A model generated the notes under the pieces. The model was given only the letters and a program-made list of their open reading frames with translations. It had not been told where the DNA came from and did not search any database. From DASXRA01 sp035263725 (GTDB lineage Bacteria > Actinomycetota > Actinomycetes > Mycobacteriales > Jatrophihabitantaceae), in contig DATFRC010000043.1 of NCBI GenBank assembly GCA_035263725.1, positions 1 through 27,828 on the forward strand: a stretch of DNA of 27,828 nt, in the 5' to 3' direction. Both the position numbers and the translations under genes were made by a program. Below, piece by piece: positions 15,028 to 23,349 of the stretch (positions are counted from its first letter, which is position 1; each line of letters starts with the position of its first letter).

Positions 15028-16374
15028 ATGTCCATGTCTACTCGACTGCGCCCCGCCGCCGCTGTCGCTGCGGGCGCCGCCCTAGCCCTCGTGGTGAGCG
15101 CCTGCAGCAGCAGCGGTAGCAAAGGTGGCGGCGCTACCGGCTCGACGGCCGGCGCGAACAAGGCCAGCGCCCCCGGCGTCACCGCGACAACCGTCACGAT
15201 CGGCGCCACCGACCCGCTGACGGGCCCCGCCGCGCCGGGATACAGCGAGATCAGTCCAGCGGCGCAGGCGTACTTCAACTACGCCAACGCGAACGGTGGC
15301 GTGTATGGGCGCAAGGTCACGCTCAAGTACCTCGACGACGCCTACAACCCGGCCCAGACACTGACGCTGACGAAGCAGCTCGTGCTTCAGGACAAGGTGT
15401 TCGCAATGGTCGGCGCCCTCGGCACGCCGACGCACACCAAGGTTGTCGACTTCCTCAACAGCGAGCGGGTACCTGACCTGTTCGTCGCCTCTGGGTGCTC
15501 GTGCTGGGACCAGCCGAGCAAACACCCGTACACGTTCGGCTGGCAGCCCGACTACATCGTCGAGGGGAAGATCCTCGGCCAGTACATCTCCAAGACCTAC
15601 CCCGGCAAGAAGGTCGCGTACTTCTATCAGGACGACGACTTCGGCAAGGACGGCGTGACGGGCCTGGACAAGTACATCTCGCAGAGCCTCGTAGTAAGCC
15701 GCCAGTCTTACGAGCCGGGCAATACGGACGTCACGGCTCAGGTCTCCGCGATCGCGCGGGCGAAGGCGGACGTCGTAGCGCTGTTCACGATCCCGCAGTA
15801 CACGGCGCTGTTCAAGCTGACGTCGCTGAAGCTCGGCTTCAACCCGACGATGGTCGTCTCAAACGTCGGCTCCGACCCGCTCACCCTCTCCGGCCTGCTC
15901 GAGGCCTTCGCAAAGCAGGGCGGCGCGACGGTCAACGGCAACCAGCTGATCGAGGGCGTCGTGTCCGACGCCTATCTGTCTCCGCTCGGCGACACGTCCA
16001 ACTCGTGGATCGCGCTGTTCAAGAAGGTGCGCGACCAGTACGCCCCGAATCTGCCTTTCGACGGCAACGTCCTCTACGGTATGGCCACCGCGTACACATT
16101 CCTTCAGGTCTTGAAGGCGGCGGGCCAGAACCCGACCCGGCAGAGCATCGTCGACGCGGTGGAGAAAGGCGGTTTGACGGGGCCCGGCCTTGTCCCTTAC
16201 CGGTACAGCAAGGATTCGCATGCTGGCTTCATCGGAGTGCAGATCGGCACGATCAAGAGCGGCGCGCTCGCCGTCACTGGCACGCCGTTGACCACCGACA
16301 ACGGCTCCGGCCCGATCACGCCGTACACCACGGCGCAACAACCGGCGCCCGCGAACGGCATACCGGCAGGCTGA
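15028..16374 (+). CDS. LIV-type ABC transporter substrate-binding lipoprotein
   Basis: The 448-residue protein has a lipoprotein signal peptide with lipobox V-S-A-C (Cys26), so it is tethered outside the membrane. A Ser/Gly/Ala linker follows. The periplasmic-binding-protein type I fold (Leu/Ile/Val-binding-like) shows in TTVTIGATDPLTGPAAPGYS, ANANGGVYGRKVTLKYLDDA, MVGALGTPTHTKVVDFLNSE, and VAYFYQDDDFGKDGVTGLDK. The SGCSCWDQPSKHPYTFGWQP segment is often found in Actinomycetes homologues near acyl-CoA genes. It captures the substrate for LivHM. ATG 15028 follows AGGAGG at 15012-15017. It has its own promoter and operator, which would let it be made in excess of the permease. Confidence 0.92.
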   Translation: MSMSTRLRPAAAVAAGAALALVVSACSSSGSKGGGATGSTAGANKASAPGVTATTVTIGATDPLTGPAAPGYSEISPAAQAYFNYANANGGVYGRKVTLKYLDDAYNPAQTLTLTKQLVLQDKVFAMVGALGTPTHTKVVDFLNSERVPDLFVASGCSCWDQPSKHPYTFGWQPDYIVEGKILGQYISKTYPGKKVAYFYQDDDFGKDGVTGLDKYISQSLVVSRQSYEPGNTDVTAQVSAIARAKADVVALFTIPQYTALFKLTSLKLGFNPTMVVSNVGSDPLTLSGLLEAFAKQGGATVNGNQLIEGVVSDAYLSPLGDTSNSWIALFKKVRDQYAPNLPFDGNVLYGMATAYTFLQVLKAAGQNPTRQSIVDAVEKGGLTGPGLVPYRYSKDSHAGFIGVQIGTIKSGALAVTGTPLTTDNGSGPITPYTTAQQPAPANGIPAG

Positions 16375-16392
16375 GCCCACCCGGCGCGCCTA

Positions 16393-17907
16393 TTACCGAG
16401 CGTCGCGCAGTAGCCGCTTCGCGATCTTGCCGGTCGGTCCTTTGGGCAGCTCGGCCACGATGCGCACCTCGCGCGGGTACTTGTACGCCGCGATGCGTTT
16501 CTTCGCCCAGGCGACGATGTCTTCGCCCTGCGCGCTCGCTCCCGGCTTGAGCGACACGACCGCGACCACCTCTTCGCCTAGGCGATCGTCCGGCCGGCCG
16601 ATCACCGCGGCCTCAGAAACTGCCGGGTGCAGGTAGAGGAGTTCCTCCACCTCGCGTGGGTACACGTTGTAGCCGCCGCGGTTGATGAGGTCCGTCTTGC
16701 GATCCACGACGAAGACGAATCCGTCGTCGTCCTGGTAACCGAGATCGCCGGTGTGAAACCAGCCGCCGCGAAACGCTTGAGCGGTTTCCTCGGGTCGCTT
16801 GTAGTAGCCCTTCGTGATGTTGTGGCCGCGCAGCACGATCTCCCCTACGTGATCGGCGCCGGATGGCAGCGGCCGGTCGTTCTCGTCGACGATCCGCAGC
16901 TGAATGCCCCAGATCGGCTTACCGATCGACAGCACCTTGCGCTCGTCCGGGCTCGGGTTCACCGTCGCGGTGGATGCCGATTCGGAAAGCCCGTAGCCCT
17001 CCAGGATCGGGATGCCGTACTTCGCCTCGAAGGCGCGCAGCACCGGCTCCGGGATCGCAGCGCCGCCCGAACTGGCGATACGCAGGCTGCTCGTGTCGTA
17101 GCGGGTGGAGTCAGCCGCAGCAAGGGCGTGGTACATCGTCGGCACACCGGCGAGAATCGTGATGCGGTCGCGCTCTATCGCCGCCAGCACCGCCTCGACG
17201 TCGAAGCGCGGCAACGCCGAAACACACCTGGTATGCCGGACGACCGCATTGAGCACGCTCGACAGGCCGTACACGTGGAAGAACGGCAGGACGGCCAGGG
17301 TGACGTCGTTCTCGTCCAGGCCGAACCGCTCGGCGGCGAGCGTGCAGTTCATATACAGCTGGAAGTGCGACAGCTCGGCACCCTTGGGACGGCCGGTGGT
17401 GCCGCTTGTATAGAGGAGTACCGCCGTGTCATCGGCGAACGTCGGCCGGATGTCACCGTCGTCCGGCGCGTCCAGCAGCTCGTCGAACGCGATCCAGCCG
17501 GAGGTTGGCGTGGCGTCGCCCACAGCAACGGCGCTCACGCCGGACGCGCCCTTCAGCGCCGCGTTGACCTCGTCGGCCAGTTGCGCGTGAGCGATGATCA
17601 TCCGAGCGTCAGAGTCCTCCAGGTGGTAGGCGATCTCCGCCGATTTCAGCAGCGGGTTGAGCGGCACCATGGCCAGCCCCGCCTTGAGAATCCCGAAGTA
17701 CGCGATGACGAACTGAGGAACGTTCGACAGCTGCACCGCGATCTTGTCGCCAGGCGCCAACCCGCGCTTGCGCAGGCCTGCGGCGAACCGTCCCGACAGC
17801 GTGTCGACTTCGGCGTAGGTGAGCGTGCCCTCCGGGAAACGCAGGAACTTCTTGGTAGGCGCGGCATTGCGCGATTCGCGCAGCATGATGGCCAGATTGA
17901 AGCTCAT
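16393..17907 (-). CDS. fadD: Fatty-acyl-CoA synthetase (FadD-like)
   Basis: A 504-residue ANL-superfamily acyl-CoA ligase that adenylates a carboxylic acid and transfers it to CoA. Motifs in order: P-loop YTSGTTGRPKG at 166-176, GVPTMYHAL, ILEGYGLSESASTATVNP, GGWFHTGDLGYQDDDGFVF, VVDRKTDLINRGGYNVYP, and GPTGKIAKR with catalytic Lys494. There is no membrane anchor. ATG 17907 is preceded by GGGGAGG about ten bases upstream. It converges with the binding-protein gene and diverges from the thiolase gene; TAGAAT at 17975-17970 on the minus strand would serve as its -10 box and overlaps operator site 4. It should activate whatever acid the LIV transporter brings in. Confidence 0.93.
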   Translation of the reverse strand: MSFNLAIMLRESRNAAPTKKFLRFPEGTLTYAEVDTLSGRFAAGLRKRGLAPGDKIAVQLSNVPQFVIAYFGILKAGLAMVPLNPLLKSAEIAYHLEDSDARMIIAHAQLADEVNAALKGASGVSAVAVGDATPTSGWIAFDELLDAPDDGDIRPTFADDTAVLLYTSGTTGRPKGAELSHFQLYMNCTLAAERFGLDENDVTLAVLPFFHVYGLSSVLNAVVRHTRCVSALPRFDVEAVLAAIERDRITILAGVPTMYHALAAADSTRYDTSSLRIASSGGAAIPEPVLRAFEAKYGIPILEGYGLSESASTATVNPSPDERKVLSIGKPIWGIQLRIVDENDRPLPSGADHVGEIVLRGHNITKGYYKRPEETAQAFRGGWFHTGDLGYQDDDGFVFVVDRKTDLINRGGYNVYPREVEELLYLHPAVSEAAVIGRPDDRLGEEVVAVVSLKPGASAQGEDIVAWAKKRIAAYKYPREVRIVAELPKGPTGKIAKRLLRDAR

Positions 17908-17960
17908 GTCGTGGCCGACCTCCCCGATTCTTGCGTGGCATCGGCGGGCCTGCGATCGTA

Positions 17961-17975
17961 CCGAATGAGATTCTA
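17961..17975. promoter_or_regulatory. Operator site 4, GAAY-N3-RTTC, between fadD and thiolase
   Basis: CCGAATGAGATTCTA contains the perfect inverted repeat GAAT-GAG-ATTC at 17963-17973. It lies between divergent fadD and thiolase genes, overlapping a TAGAAT -10 box that reads toward fadD. It is 28 bases before the thiolase ATG. Confidence 0.6.
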
Positions 17976-18000
17976 GTTGTCGTTCGAGGAGCAGCCAGAA

Positions 18001-19218
18001 ATGCCTGATGCAGTGATCGTGGCGGCCGCCCGCTCGCCGATCGGCCGTGCCGGGAAGGGCTCGCTGGTCGACGTGCGCCCGGACGACCTGACAGCGCAGG
18101 TCATTCGTGCGGCGCTGGCCAAGGTACCGGCGCTGGATCCAGGAGACATCGACGACCTATACCTGGGCTGCGGGCTGCCGGGCGGTGAGCAGGGTTTCAA
18201 CCTGGCCCGAGTGGTGGCCGTCGAGTTGGGCTACGACTTCCTACCCGGCGCCACGATCACCCGCTACTGCTCGTCTTCGCTCCAGACCACTCGCATGGCC
18301 TTCCACGCGATAAAGGCCGGCGAGGGCGACGTGTTCGTCTCCGCCGGCGTGGAGATGGTGTCGCGATTCGTGCACGGCTCCTCCGACTCGTGGCCAGACA
18401 CGCACAGCCCGCTGTTCGCCGCGGCCGAGGAGCGCACAGCGCGCGCCGCCGAGGGCGGCGTCGAGTGGCACGACCCGCGGACGGACGCGACCCTGCCCGA
18501 CATCTATATCCCGATGGGGCAGACCGCTGAGAACGTAGCGCAGCTGAAGGGCATCAGCCGCGAGGAGATGGACCACTTCGGCGTCCGCTCGCAGAATCTC
18601 GCCGAGCGGGCGATCAAGGACGGCTTCTGGGCCCGCGAGATCACCCCGGTGGCTACCCCGTCCGGGACGACCGTCGATTCCGACGACGGGCCGCGTCCTG
18701 GCGTGACGTACGAGGCGGTGGCGGCGCTCAAGCCGGTGTTCCGGCCGGACGGACGTGTCACCGCCGGCAACTGCTGCCCGCTCAACGACGGCGCCGCCGC
18801 TCTGGTCGTCATGAGCGACACCAAGGCGGAGTCGCTGGAACTGACGCCTCTGGCGCGAATCGTCGCGACGGGAGTCTCGGCCCTGTCGCCGGAGATCATG
18901 GGCCTGGGCCCGGTCGAGGCGTCGCGCCGGGCACTGGGCCGCGCCGGCATGACGATCGGCGACATCGAACTGGTCGAGCTCAACGAGGCGTTTGCCGCTC
19001 AGGTCATCCCGTCCTATCGGGAACTCGGCATCGACCTCGACAGGCTCAATGTCAACGGCGGCGCCATCGCAGTCGGACACCCGTTCGGGATGACCGGCGC
19101 CCGCATCACCACCACACTGATCAACTCACTCCAGTGGCACGACAAGCAGCTCGGCCTGGAGACCATGTGCGTCGGCGGTGGTCAAGGCATGGCGATGATC
19201 ATCGAACGGCTGTCGTAA
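18001..19218 (+). CDS. fadA: Thiolase (acetyl-CoA C-acyltransferase, FadA-type)
   Basis: The 405-residue thiolase has a nucleophilic Cys90 in RYCSSSLQTTRMAFHAIKAG, the late His360 in GGAIAVGHPFGMTGARI, and Cys390 in MCVGGGQGM, the full catalytic set. NEAFAAQVIPSYRELG lies between. It would cleave a beta-ketoacyl-CoA with CoA to acetyl-CoA (or propionyl-CoA) and a shorter acyl-CoA. The sequence resembles mycobacterial thiolases of the FadA3 kind, by memory. ATG 18001 has GAGGAG ten bases upstream; a TTG at 17977 lies inside the promoter region. No hydratase or hydroxyacyl dehydrogenase is next to it. Confidence 0.93.
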   Translation: MPDAVIVAAARSPIGRAGKGSLVDVRPDDLTAQVIRAALAKVPALDPGDIDDLYLGCGLPGGEQGFNLARVVAVELGYDFLPGATITRYCSSSLQTTRMAFHAIKAGEGDVFVSAGVEMVSRFVHGSSDSWPDTHSPLFAAAEERTARAAEGGVEWHDPRTDATLPDIYIPMGQTAENVAQLKGISREEMDHFGVRSQNLAERAIKDGFWAREITPVATPSGTTVDSDDGPRPGVTYEAVAALKPVFRPDGRVTAGNCCPLNDGAAALVVMSDTKAESLELTPLARIVATGVSALSPEIMGLGPVEASRRALGRAGMTIGDIELVELNEAFAAQVIPSYRELGIDLDRLNVNGGAIAVGHPFGMTGARITTTLINSLQWHDKQLGLETMCVGGGQGMAMIIERLS

Positions 19219-19249
19219 GGCCGGCCGCAGCTCCTAGTGAGCGCCGCGG

Positions 19250-20947
19250 TCAGTGGTTCGCAATGATCGAATCGAGGAGCACGCCAAGGATCTGGTTGGG
19301 GTCGCCGACGAGGTAGCTCTGGCCGTGCGTTGCATCGGAGATCTGCTTTAACGCGCTGGCGTCCGCATCCGCACCGAAGCCGATCGTGACGATGTGCACG
19401 GGCTTGCTGGGGTTGTACTCGGCTTTGAGCCGGCTGAGCAGGGCGGGTAGTCCCACGCTGTCCGGGTCGAGGTCGGCGCCGTCGGTGAGCAGGGCCACGA
19501 CGTTGACGCTGGCCGGATCGTAGTGGGCGGAGACGTCCTCGAACGCGGCAAGCGCGGTGTCGTAGAGGCCGGTGTTGCCTCCGACCCGGGTCGGCAGAGA
19601 CACTGTCGCTCCGGTGAGCGTGCTGCGCTGGGTCTTCACCGGTCCGAGTGGGACGAGTTCGCTCCAGTCGGTGGCCGGCGCAGCGTGCTGTGAGAACGTC
19701 CAGAGCCCCATTGTCCAGTCGTCGGGAACCAGGGTCATGGCCGTCTCGGCAGCGGCCGTCACCACCTGGATCTTCGACTTGCCGTTTCCGGAGTTGTCGG
19801 CCATGGAGCCGGAGACGTCGATCGCCGCCAGCAGCTGTGAGGGTTGGGAGGCCGCGGCCCACAAGTGCAGCGCGGCTGCCTGCTGGGCTGGGGTGACTGT
19901 CGCCGGCGCCGGCGTGACCTGCTGGGGCGAGGTACCCGTCGTTGTGCTGGTCGGGGTTAGCGGTGCGCCGGACGGAGTCCGCAGGCCGACCGCGGCCAGG
20001 CGCGATCGTGCGGCTTCGGCCGTCAGTTGTGGCTCGAACAGGGCCATGGCGGCAGCCACGACCGGATCGGACCCGGCAGGCACCACGCGCACCATCGGGA
20101 AGTCGAGCATCGGCGTCGGGCCGCTGGGGTAAACGGCCGAGACCACCGGGGCAGTCTTGCCACGGTTGCCCAAGTACACGTCCTGTTCGCTTGCCACGAA
20201 CGCTGGGGCAGCAGCAGGGTTGGCCGAAAGCGCGGTGAGACCGGCCGCCGAGTCGGGCAACATGGCCGCCTGTAGGCGGATGAACAGACCGACCAGCTTC
20301 GCCGCGGCTCCCGGGGCTGTGCCGTTCTGTGCGCTCAGACCGATCATGAGCAGCGCGCCGGCTGCGGTGGTCGTCGGATCGGTCACGGTCACGGGCGTGG
20401 AACCCGACAGAACCCCCGCCCATCCGGTCCGCGCTGCCGCACCGAGCGCCGCAGCCTTGCCCGGTGGCGCCGCCACAACAAGCGGCGACGTCCCGATGGA
20501 ACCGTCCACCTTCACCGCGGAGGCCAGCGCCGGCGAGGTCGCGGCGAGCTTGTCAGCCCATAGCCGGGAATCCGGGATCCATAGGGTCGGGGTGGTGTCG
20601 GCGGCGAGCGACTTCGTGGCCGCAGCTGAGTCGAGCCCGGTGACGACGGCGCGAACACAGCGACCCTGAACGGCTGGGTGCGATGCGTTCCACTGGTCGG
20701 CGACGGCACCGACGGCTGCCTGGACACTCGGGGCCGCGACGACCGGCACCGACACCTCGCCGGTGCAGTTGGGTGCCGCGGCCGGCTTGTGATGGCCGTT
20801 GGATCGTGCGGCGAGGGCGGCGACGGTACCTCCGCCGGCCAACACGACAACGCCGACCAGCGCGGCGACGATCCGGCTAGTGCGTCGTCGTCGCCCCTGG
20901 GCGGGCGAGCCCGTCGCAGCGCGCGACGCTGCATGCCTGCCGGCCAT
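19250..20947 (-). CDS. Membrane-anchored substrate-binding / VWA fusion protein
   Basis: The 565-residue protein starts with a basic stretch and one membrane helix (about 26-47). Residues about 60-325 look like a bacterial extracellular solute-binding domain: SVPVVAAPSVQAAVGAVADQ, TLWIPDSRLWADKLA, SPLVVAAPPGKAAALG. A Pro/Thr linker follows. Residues about 372-565 form a VWA domain with an intact MIDAS site: D377-x-S379-x-S381 (AIDVSGSM), T459 in GGNTGLYD, and D489 in LLTDGAD. The metal site suggests a cell-surface protein that binds a ligand or partner protein. GAGGAGGT precedes the ATG by about eleven bases. The partner is unknown; it ends facing the thiolase gene. Confidence 0.85.
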   Translation of the reverse strand: MAGRHAASRAATGSPAQGRRRRTSRIVAALVGVVVLAGGGTVAALAARSNGHHKPAAAPNCTGEVSVPVVAAPSVQAAVGAVADQWNASHPAVQGRCVRAVVTGLDSAAATKSLAADTTPTLWIPDSRLWADKLAATSPALASAVKVDGSIGTSPLVVAAPPGKAAALGAAARTGWAGVLSGSTPVTVTDPTTTAAGALLMIGLSAQNGTAPGAAAKLVGLFIRLQAAMLPDSAAGLTALSANPAAAPAFVASEQDVYLGNRGKTAPVVSAVYPSGPTPMLDFPMVRVVPAGSDPVVAAAMALFEPQLTAEAARSRLAAVGLRTPSGAPLTPTSTTTGTSPQQVTPAPATVTPAQQAAALHLWAAASQPSQLLAAIDVSGSMADNSGNGKSKIQVVTAAAETAMTLVPDDWTMGLWTFSQHAAPATDWSELVPLGPVKTQRSTLTGATVSLPTRVGGNTGLYDTALAAFEDVSAHYDPASVNVVALLTDGADLDPDSVGLPALLSRLKAEYNPSKPVHIVTIGFGADADASALKQISDATHGQSYLVGDPNQILGVLLDSIIANH

Positions 20948-21095
20948 AATCCAGCGATACCTCCTCGATCGCCGGATTTCGGGCGGATCCCCCAAGGAAG
21001 CGCCGGCGCGCCAACGCACAGTACACATGACTTGGTAAGAGCACGGTCGGAGACAGTTGGCCCCGGCGCAGCGGGTCGAACACAAGCAGACGACG

Positions 21096-21815
21096 TCAGT
21101 CGGCGCGCAGCAGGGAGATCTTCTGCCATATCTCGCGCGCGAGGCCGACGGTCAGCGTCTCGACTTCGCTGACCGTGTCGAGCACCAACGCGTCGGTCGA
21201 TTCCTCTGCGCAGAGTGCGGCGGTCTTCGCCACCAGGGACAGGATCTCGCTGCAGTAGTCGAGGTAGTTCTCCAGTTTCGCAGCGTCCAGCGTGAACGTC
21301 AGGGTGGCATCCGTGCCCCGGAAGCGTTCCTGTAGCCGTTCCGGATCTTTGGTGAGTTGATGCATGTCGACGACGTGCGCCAGCGACCGCAGCCGATGCA
21401 GCAGCGCGAGCAGGCGACGTCGGGTGAGCCGGTTGGGCAGCGACATCAGGAAGTACACCGCGATCGAGGCGTACACCAAGTCGGCGATTCCGCTCTCGAG
21501 GACCGACAGCCATTGGAAGCCGCGTACCTCGCCGCTTTCCGGTAGCGCGTCGTGAATCGCGAGGATGATCGCGGTGATCGCGATGGTCACGATGGTGATC
21601 GCAGCCACGCGACACGCCAAACCGATCGCTCGGTTGCGGCGCCGGTCGACCGAGGACTGCGCGCTGACTTCGCCGACCAATCCGCTGAGCTCGGCAGCGA
21701 CGAGGCGCAGATTGCGGTCAGGGAAGCGGCGGGTGATACGCATGACGAGGCGATCCACTGTCTTCTGGACGGCACCCGGATCGAGGCGCTGAAAACTGCG
21801 CTCGTCAGCCGGCAT
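21096..21815 (-). CDS. Two-helix membrane protein of unknown function
   Basis: A 239-residue protein with a soluble N-terminal segment, two membrane helices (about 66-88, VAAITIVTIAITAIILAI; and about 104-125, SGIADLVYASIAVYFLMS), and a long cytoplasmic C-terminal helical domain containing RLRSLAHVVDMHQLTKDPER and DAAKLENYLDYCSEILSLVA. I recognise the last pattern from conserved hypothetical proteins but know no function. TAGGGT six bases before the ATG suggests a leaderless transcript. It lies upstream of the VWA gene on the same strand with about 150 bases between, so a joint transcript is possible. Confidence 0.7.
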   Translation of the reverse strand: MPADERSFQRLDPGAVQKTVDRLVMRITRRFPDRNLRLVAAELSGLVGEVSAQSSVDRRRNRAIGLACRVAAITIVTIAITAIILAIHDALPESGEVRGFQWLSVLESGIADLVYASIAVYFLMSLPNRLTRRRLLALLHRLRSLAHVVDMHQLTKDPERLQERFRGTDATLTFTLDAAKLENYLDYCSEILSLVAKTAALCAEESTDALVLDTVSEVETLTVGLAREIWQKISLLRAD

Positions 21816-21932
21816 CCGGCGACCCTAGACCGAGCGTCCCGGGCTCAACCCACCGGAGCAGCTAGCCGCTACGGGAACCTCGGCCCCCGCCGGGTGCGGA
21901 TGGGCCCGTCCCGCCGCGCAACGTGGCTCGTC

Positions 21933-22757
21933 TCACCACCATTTCCGTTCCAGGGCCCGGTCGGTGCCGCGGGTGCGGTCGAGTTCGTCGAGCTGGCTCA
22001 TGTCCTCTTCGGAGAGCGAGAAATCGAACAGCTCGGTGTTCTCGGCGATGCGCTCGCGGTGCGTCGATTTCGGGATGACGGGGATGTCGCGCTGGACACA
22101 CCAGCGCAGCAGTACCTGTGCGGGCGTGCGTCCATGGCGCTGCGCGATCCGTGTTGCGGTGTCGCTGGTGAGGTGGCGCCCGGTGCCGAGCGTGCTGTAG
22201 GCCTCGAGCGCGATGTTGTTGCGTTGGCACGCCTCGAGCAGCGCCGCTCGATACGCGTACGGGCCGAACTGCACTTGGTTCACGACGGGCGGCATGCTCG
22301 CTGCTGCGAGGAGCTGGGTCAGCTCCGCGGCGTCGAAGTTGGAGACGCCGATCGATCGCGCGTAACCCTGTTCGCGGGCCTGCTGCATCCCCGGCCACGC
22401 CCACGTCGGACCGCCTTGCGGCCAATGGATGATGTACAGGTCGACGTAGTCGACGCCGAGGCGTTGCAGGCTCCGTTCCATCTCGGCGACCGGATCGCGG
22501 TGGCCGGGATTGAACTTGGTGGTGACGAACACCTCCTCGCGGGGGATGCCGCTTTCGCGCAGCCCTTGCCCGACGCTCTGCTCGTTGCCGTAAGCCTGTG
22601 CGGTGTCGATGTGCCGATAGCCGAGTTCGAGTGCTGCGCGAACGGCCGACACGCACACCGGTCCGTTCGGGATTTGCCACACGCCCAGCCCGAGCAACGG
22701 GATCGAATTGCCGTCTGCGAGTGAGCGCCTGTTCCCGTCCTGCGCGGCGCCTTCCAC
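21933..22757 (-). CDS. Aldo/keto reductase
   Basis: The 274-residue protein is an AKR of the bacterial 2,5-diketo-gluconate-reductase-like group, a TIM barrel that uses NADPH to reduce aldehydes and ketones. The catalytic tetrad is present: Asp51 and Tyr56 in HIDTAQAYGNE, Lys81 in VTTKFNPG, His111 in YIIHWPQGG. SIGVSNFDAAELTQLL, the cofactor region IPVIPKSTHRERIAEN and the C-terminal RKWW are typical. GTG at 22757 is preceded by AAAGGAG ten bases upstream. It stands alone between unlike neighbours; the substrate is unknown. Confidence 0.9.
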   Translation of the reverse strand: MEGAAQDGNRRSLADGNSIPLLGLGVWQIPNGPVCVSAVRAALELGYRHIDTAQAYGNEQSVGQGLRESGIPREEVFVTTKFNPGHRDPVAEMERSLQRLGVDYVDLYIIHWPQGGPTWAWPGMQQAREQGYARSIGVSNFDAAELTQLLAAASMPPVVNQVQFGPYAYRAALLEACQRNNIALEAYSTLGTGRHLTSDTATRIAQRHGRTPAQVLLRWCVQRDIPVIPKSTHRERIAENTELFDFSLSEEDMSQLDELDRTRGTDRALERKWW

Positions 22758-23349
22758 CGTGACTCAGCTCCTTTCGCCGATGACGAGCAACCGCCGGTCC
22801 ACGACCCTGTGGCGATCCGCTCCCGGCAAGCCTACGGCGAACATATGGCGGAAACCCCGCCAGTCCCAGCGGATACCGGTCATACGTTGAGGCCGCTACC
22901 GGGTGAACGTGAGCCGCTCGCCGATCGCCGGCGGCCGCAGTTCGGCTTCCTGGAAAGCGCGTCAATATGCATGCCACAATCAACGGCCGAGTCGCGCGCG
23001 ATACGAAACACGAAGATTGATGCCACTCGACTGTCATGTCTGGCCGAGCGGGCAGCACAACCGCAGCCCGTGTGTATTGGCGATAGGCGGTCCCACGAGT
23101 ACTCTTCTTTACTCCCCGGTCCACGCCGGGCTGCGGTCGTGGTCGGGGACGTTGGGGGCCGTTATGAACGTTATAGCCGTGGACGAAGCGACCATAGCAT
23201 CGAGAATGTTCGCCGGCCCGTCGTCATGTTTGCGTGTGACCGCTGGAGCACGAGCGATTCGAAATCACCCCGGGCATTCTGCGTGAGCAGTTTGCCCCTC
23301 TTGAATGCTACCTACGGTGGTGTTCACATAAGTATAGGGAGGGTGCACT
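22758..23349. other. 592-bp gap without a gene
   Basis: No open frame here has a ribosome site or known domain. Composition is more A+T-rich toward the right end. A 10-bp perfect inverted repeat CCGCAGCCCG (23061-23070) / CGGGCTGCGG (23127-23136) encloses 56 bases, with a smaller hairpin CCCGG/CCGGG (23115-23130) inside. The last 50 bases hold the ribosome site AGGGAGGG (23336-23343) for the hydrolase gene. It marks the left border of the accessory island. Confidence 0.5.
23061..23136. repeat. Long-spaced 10-bp inverted repeat
   Basis: CCGCAGCCCG and its exact reverse complement CGGGCTGCGG lie 56 bases apart in a gene-free stretch. It could be part of a structured RNA or an element end, or chance in GC-rich DNA. 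Confidence 0.35.

Noticed and set aside
11351..17975. KstR-type steroid regulator boxes
   Set aside because: The half-sites look similar, but KstR sites have two bases between AAC and GTT, whereas these have three between GAAY and RTTC.
16627..17976. 449-codon plus-strand frame
   Set aside because: It lies opposite fadD, has Arg/His/Val-rich content typical of antisense frames in GC-rich DNA and no domain or ribosome site.
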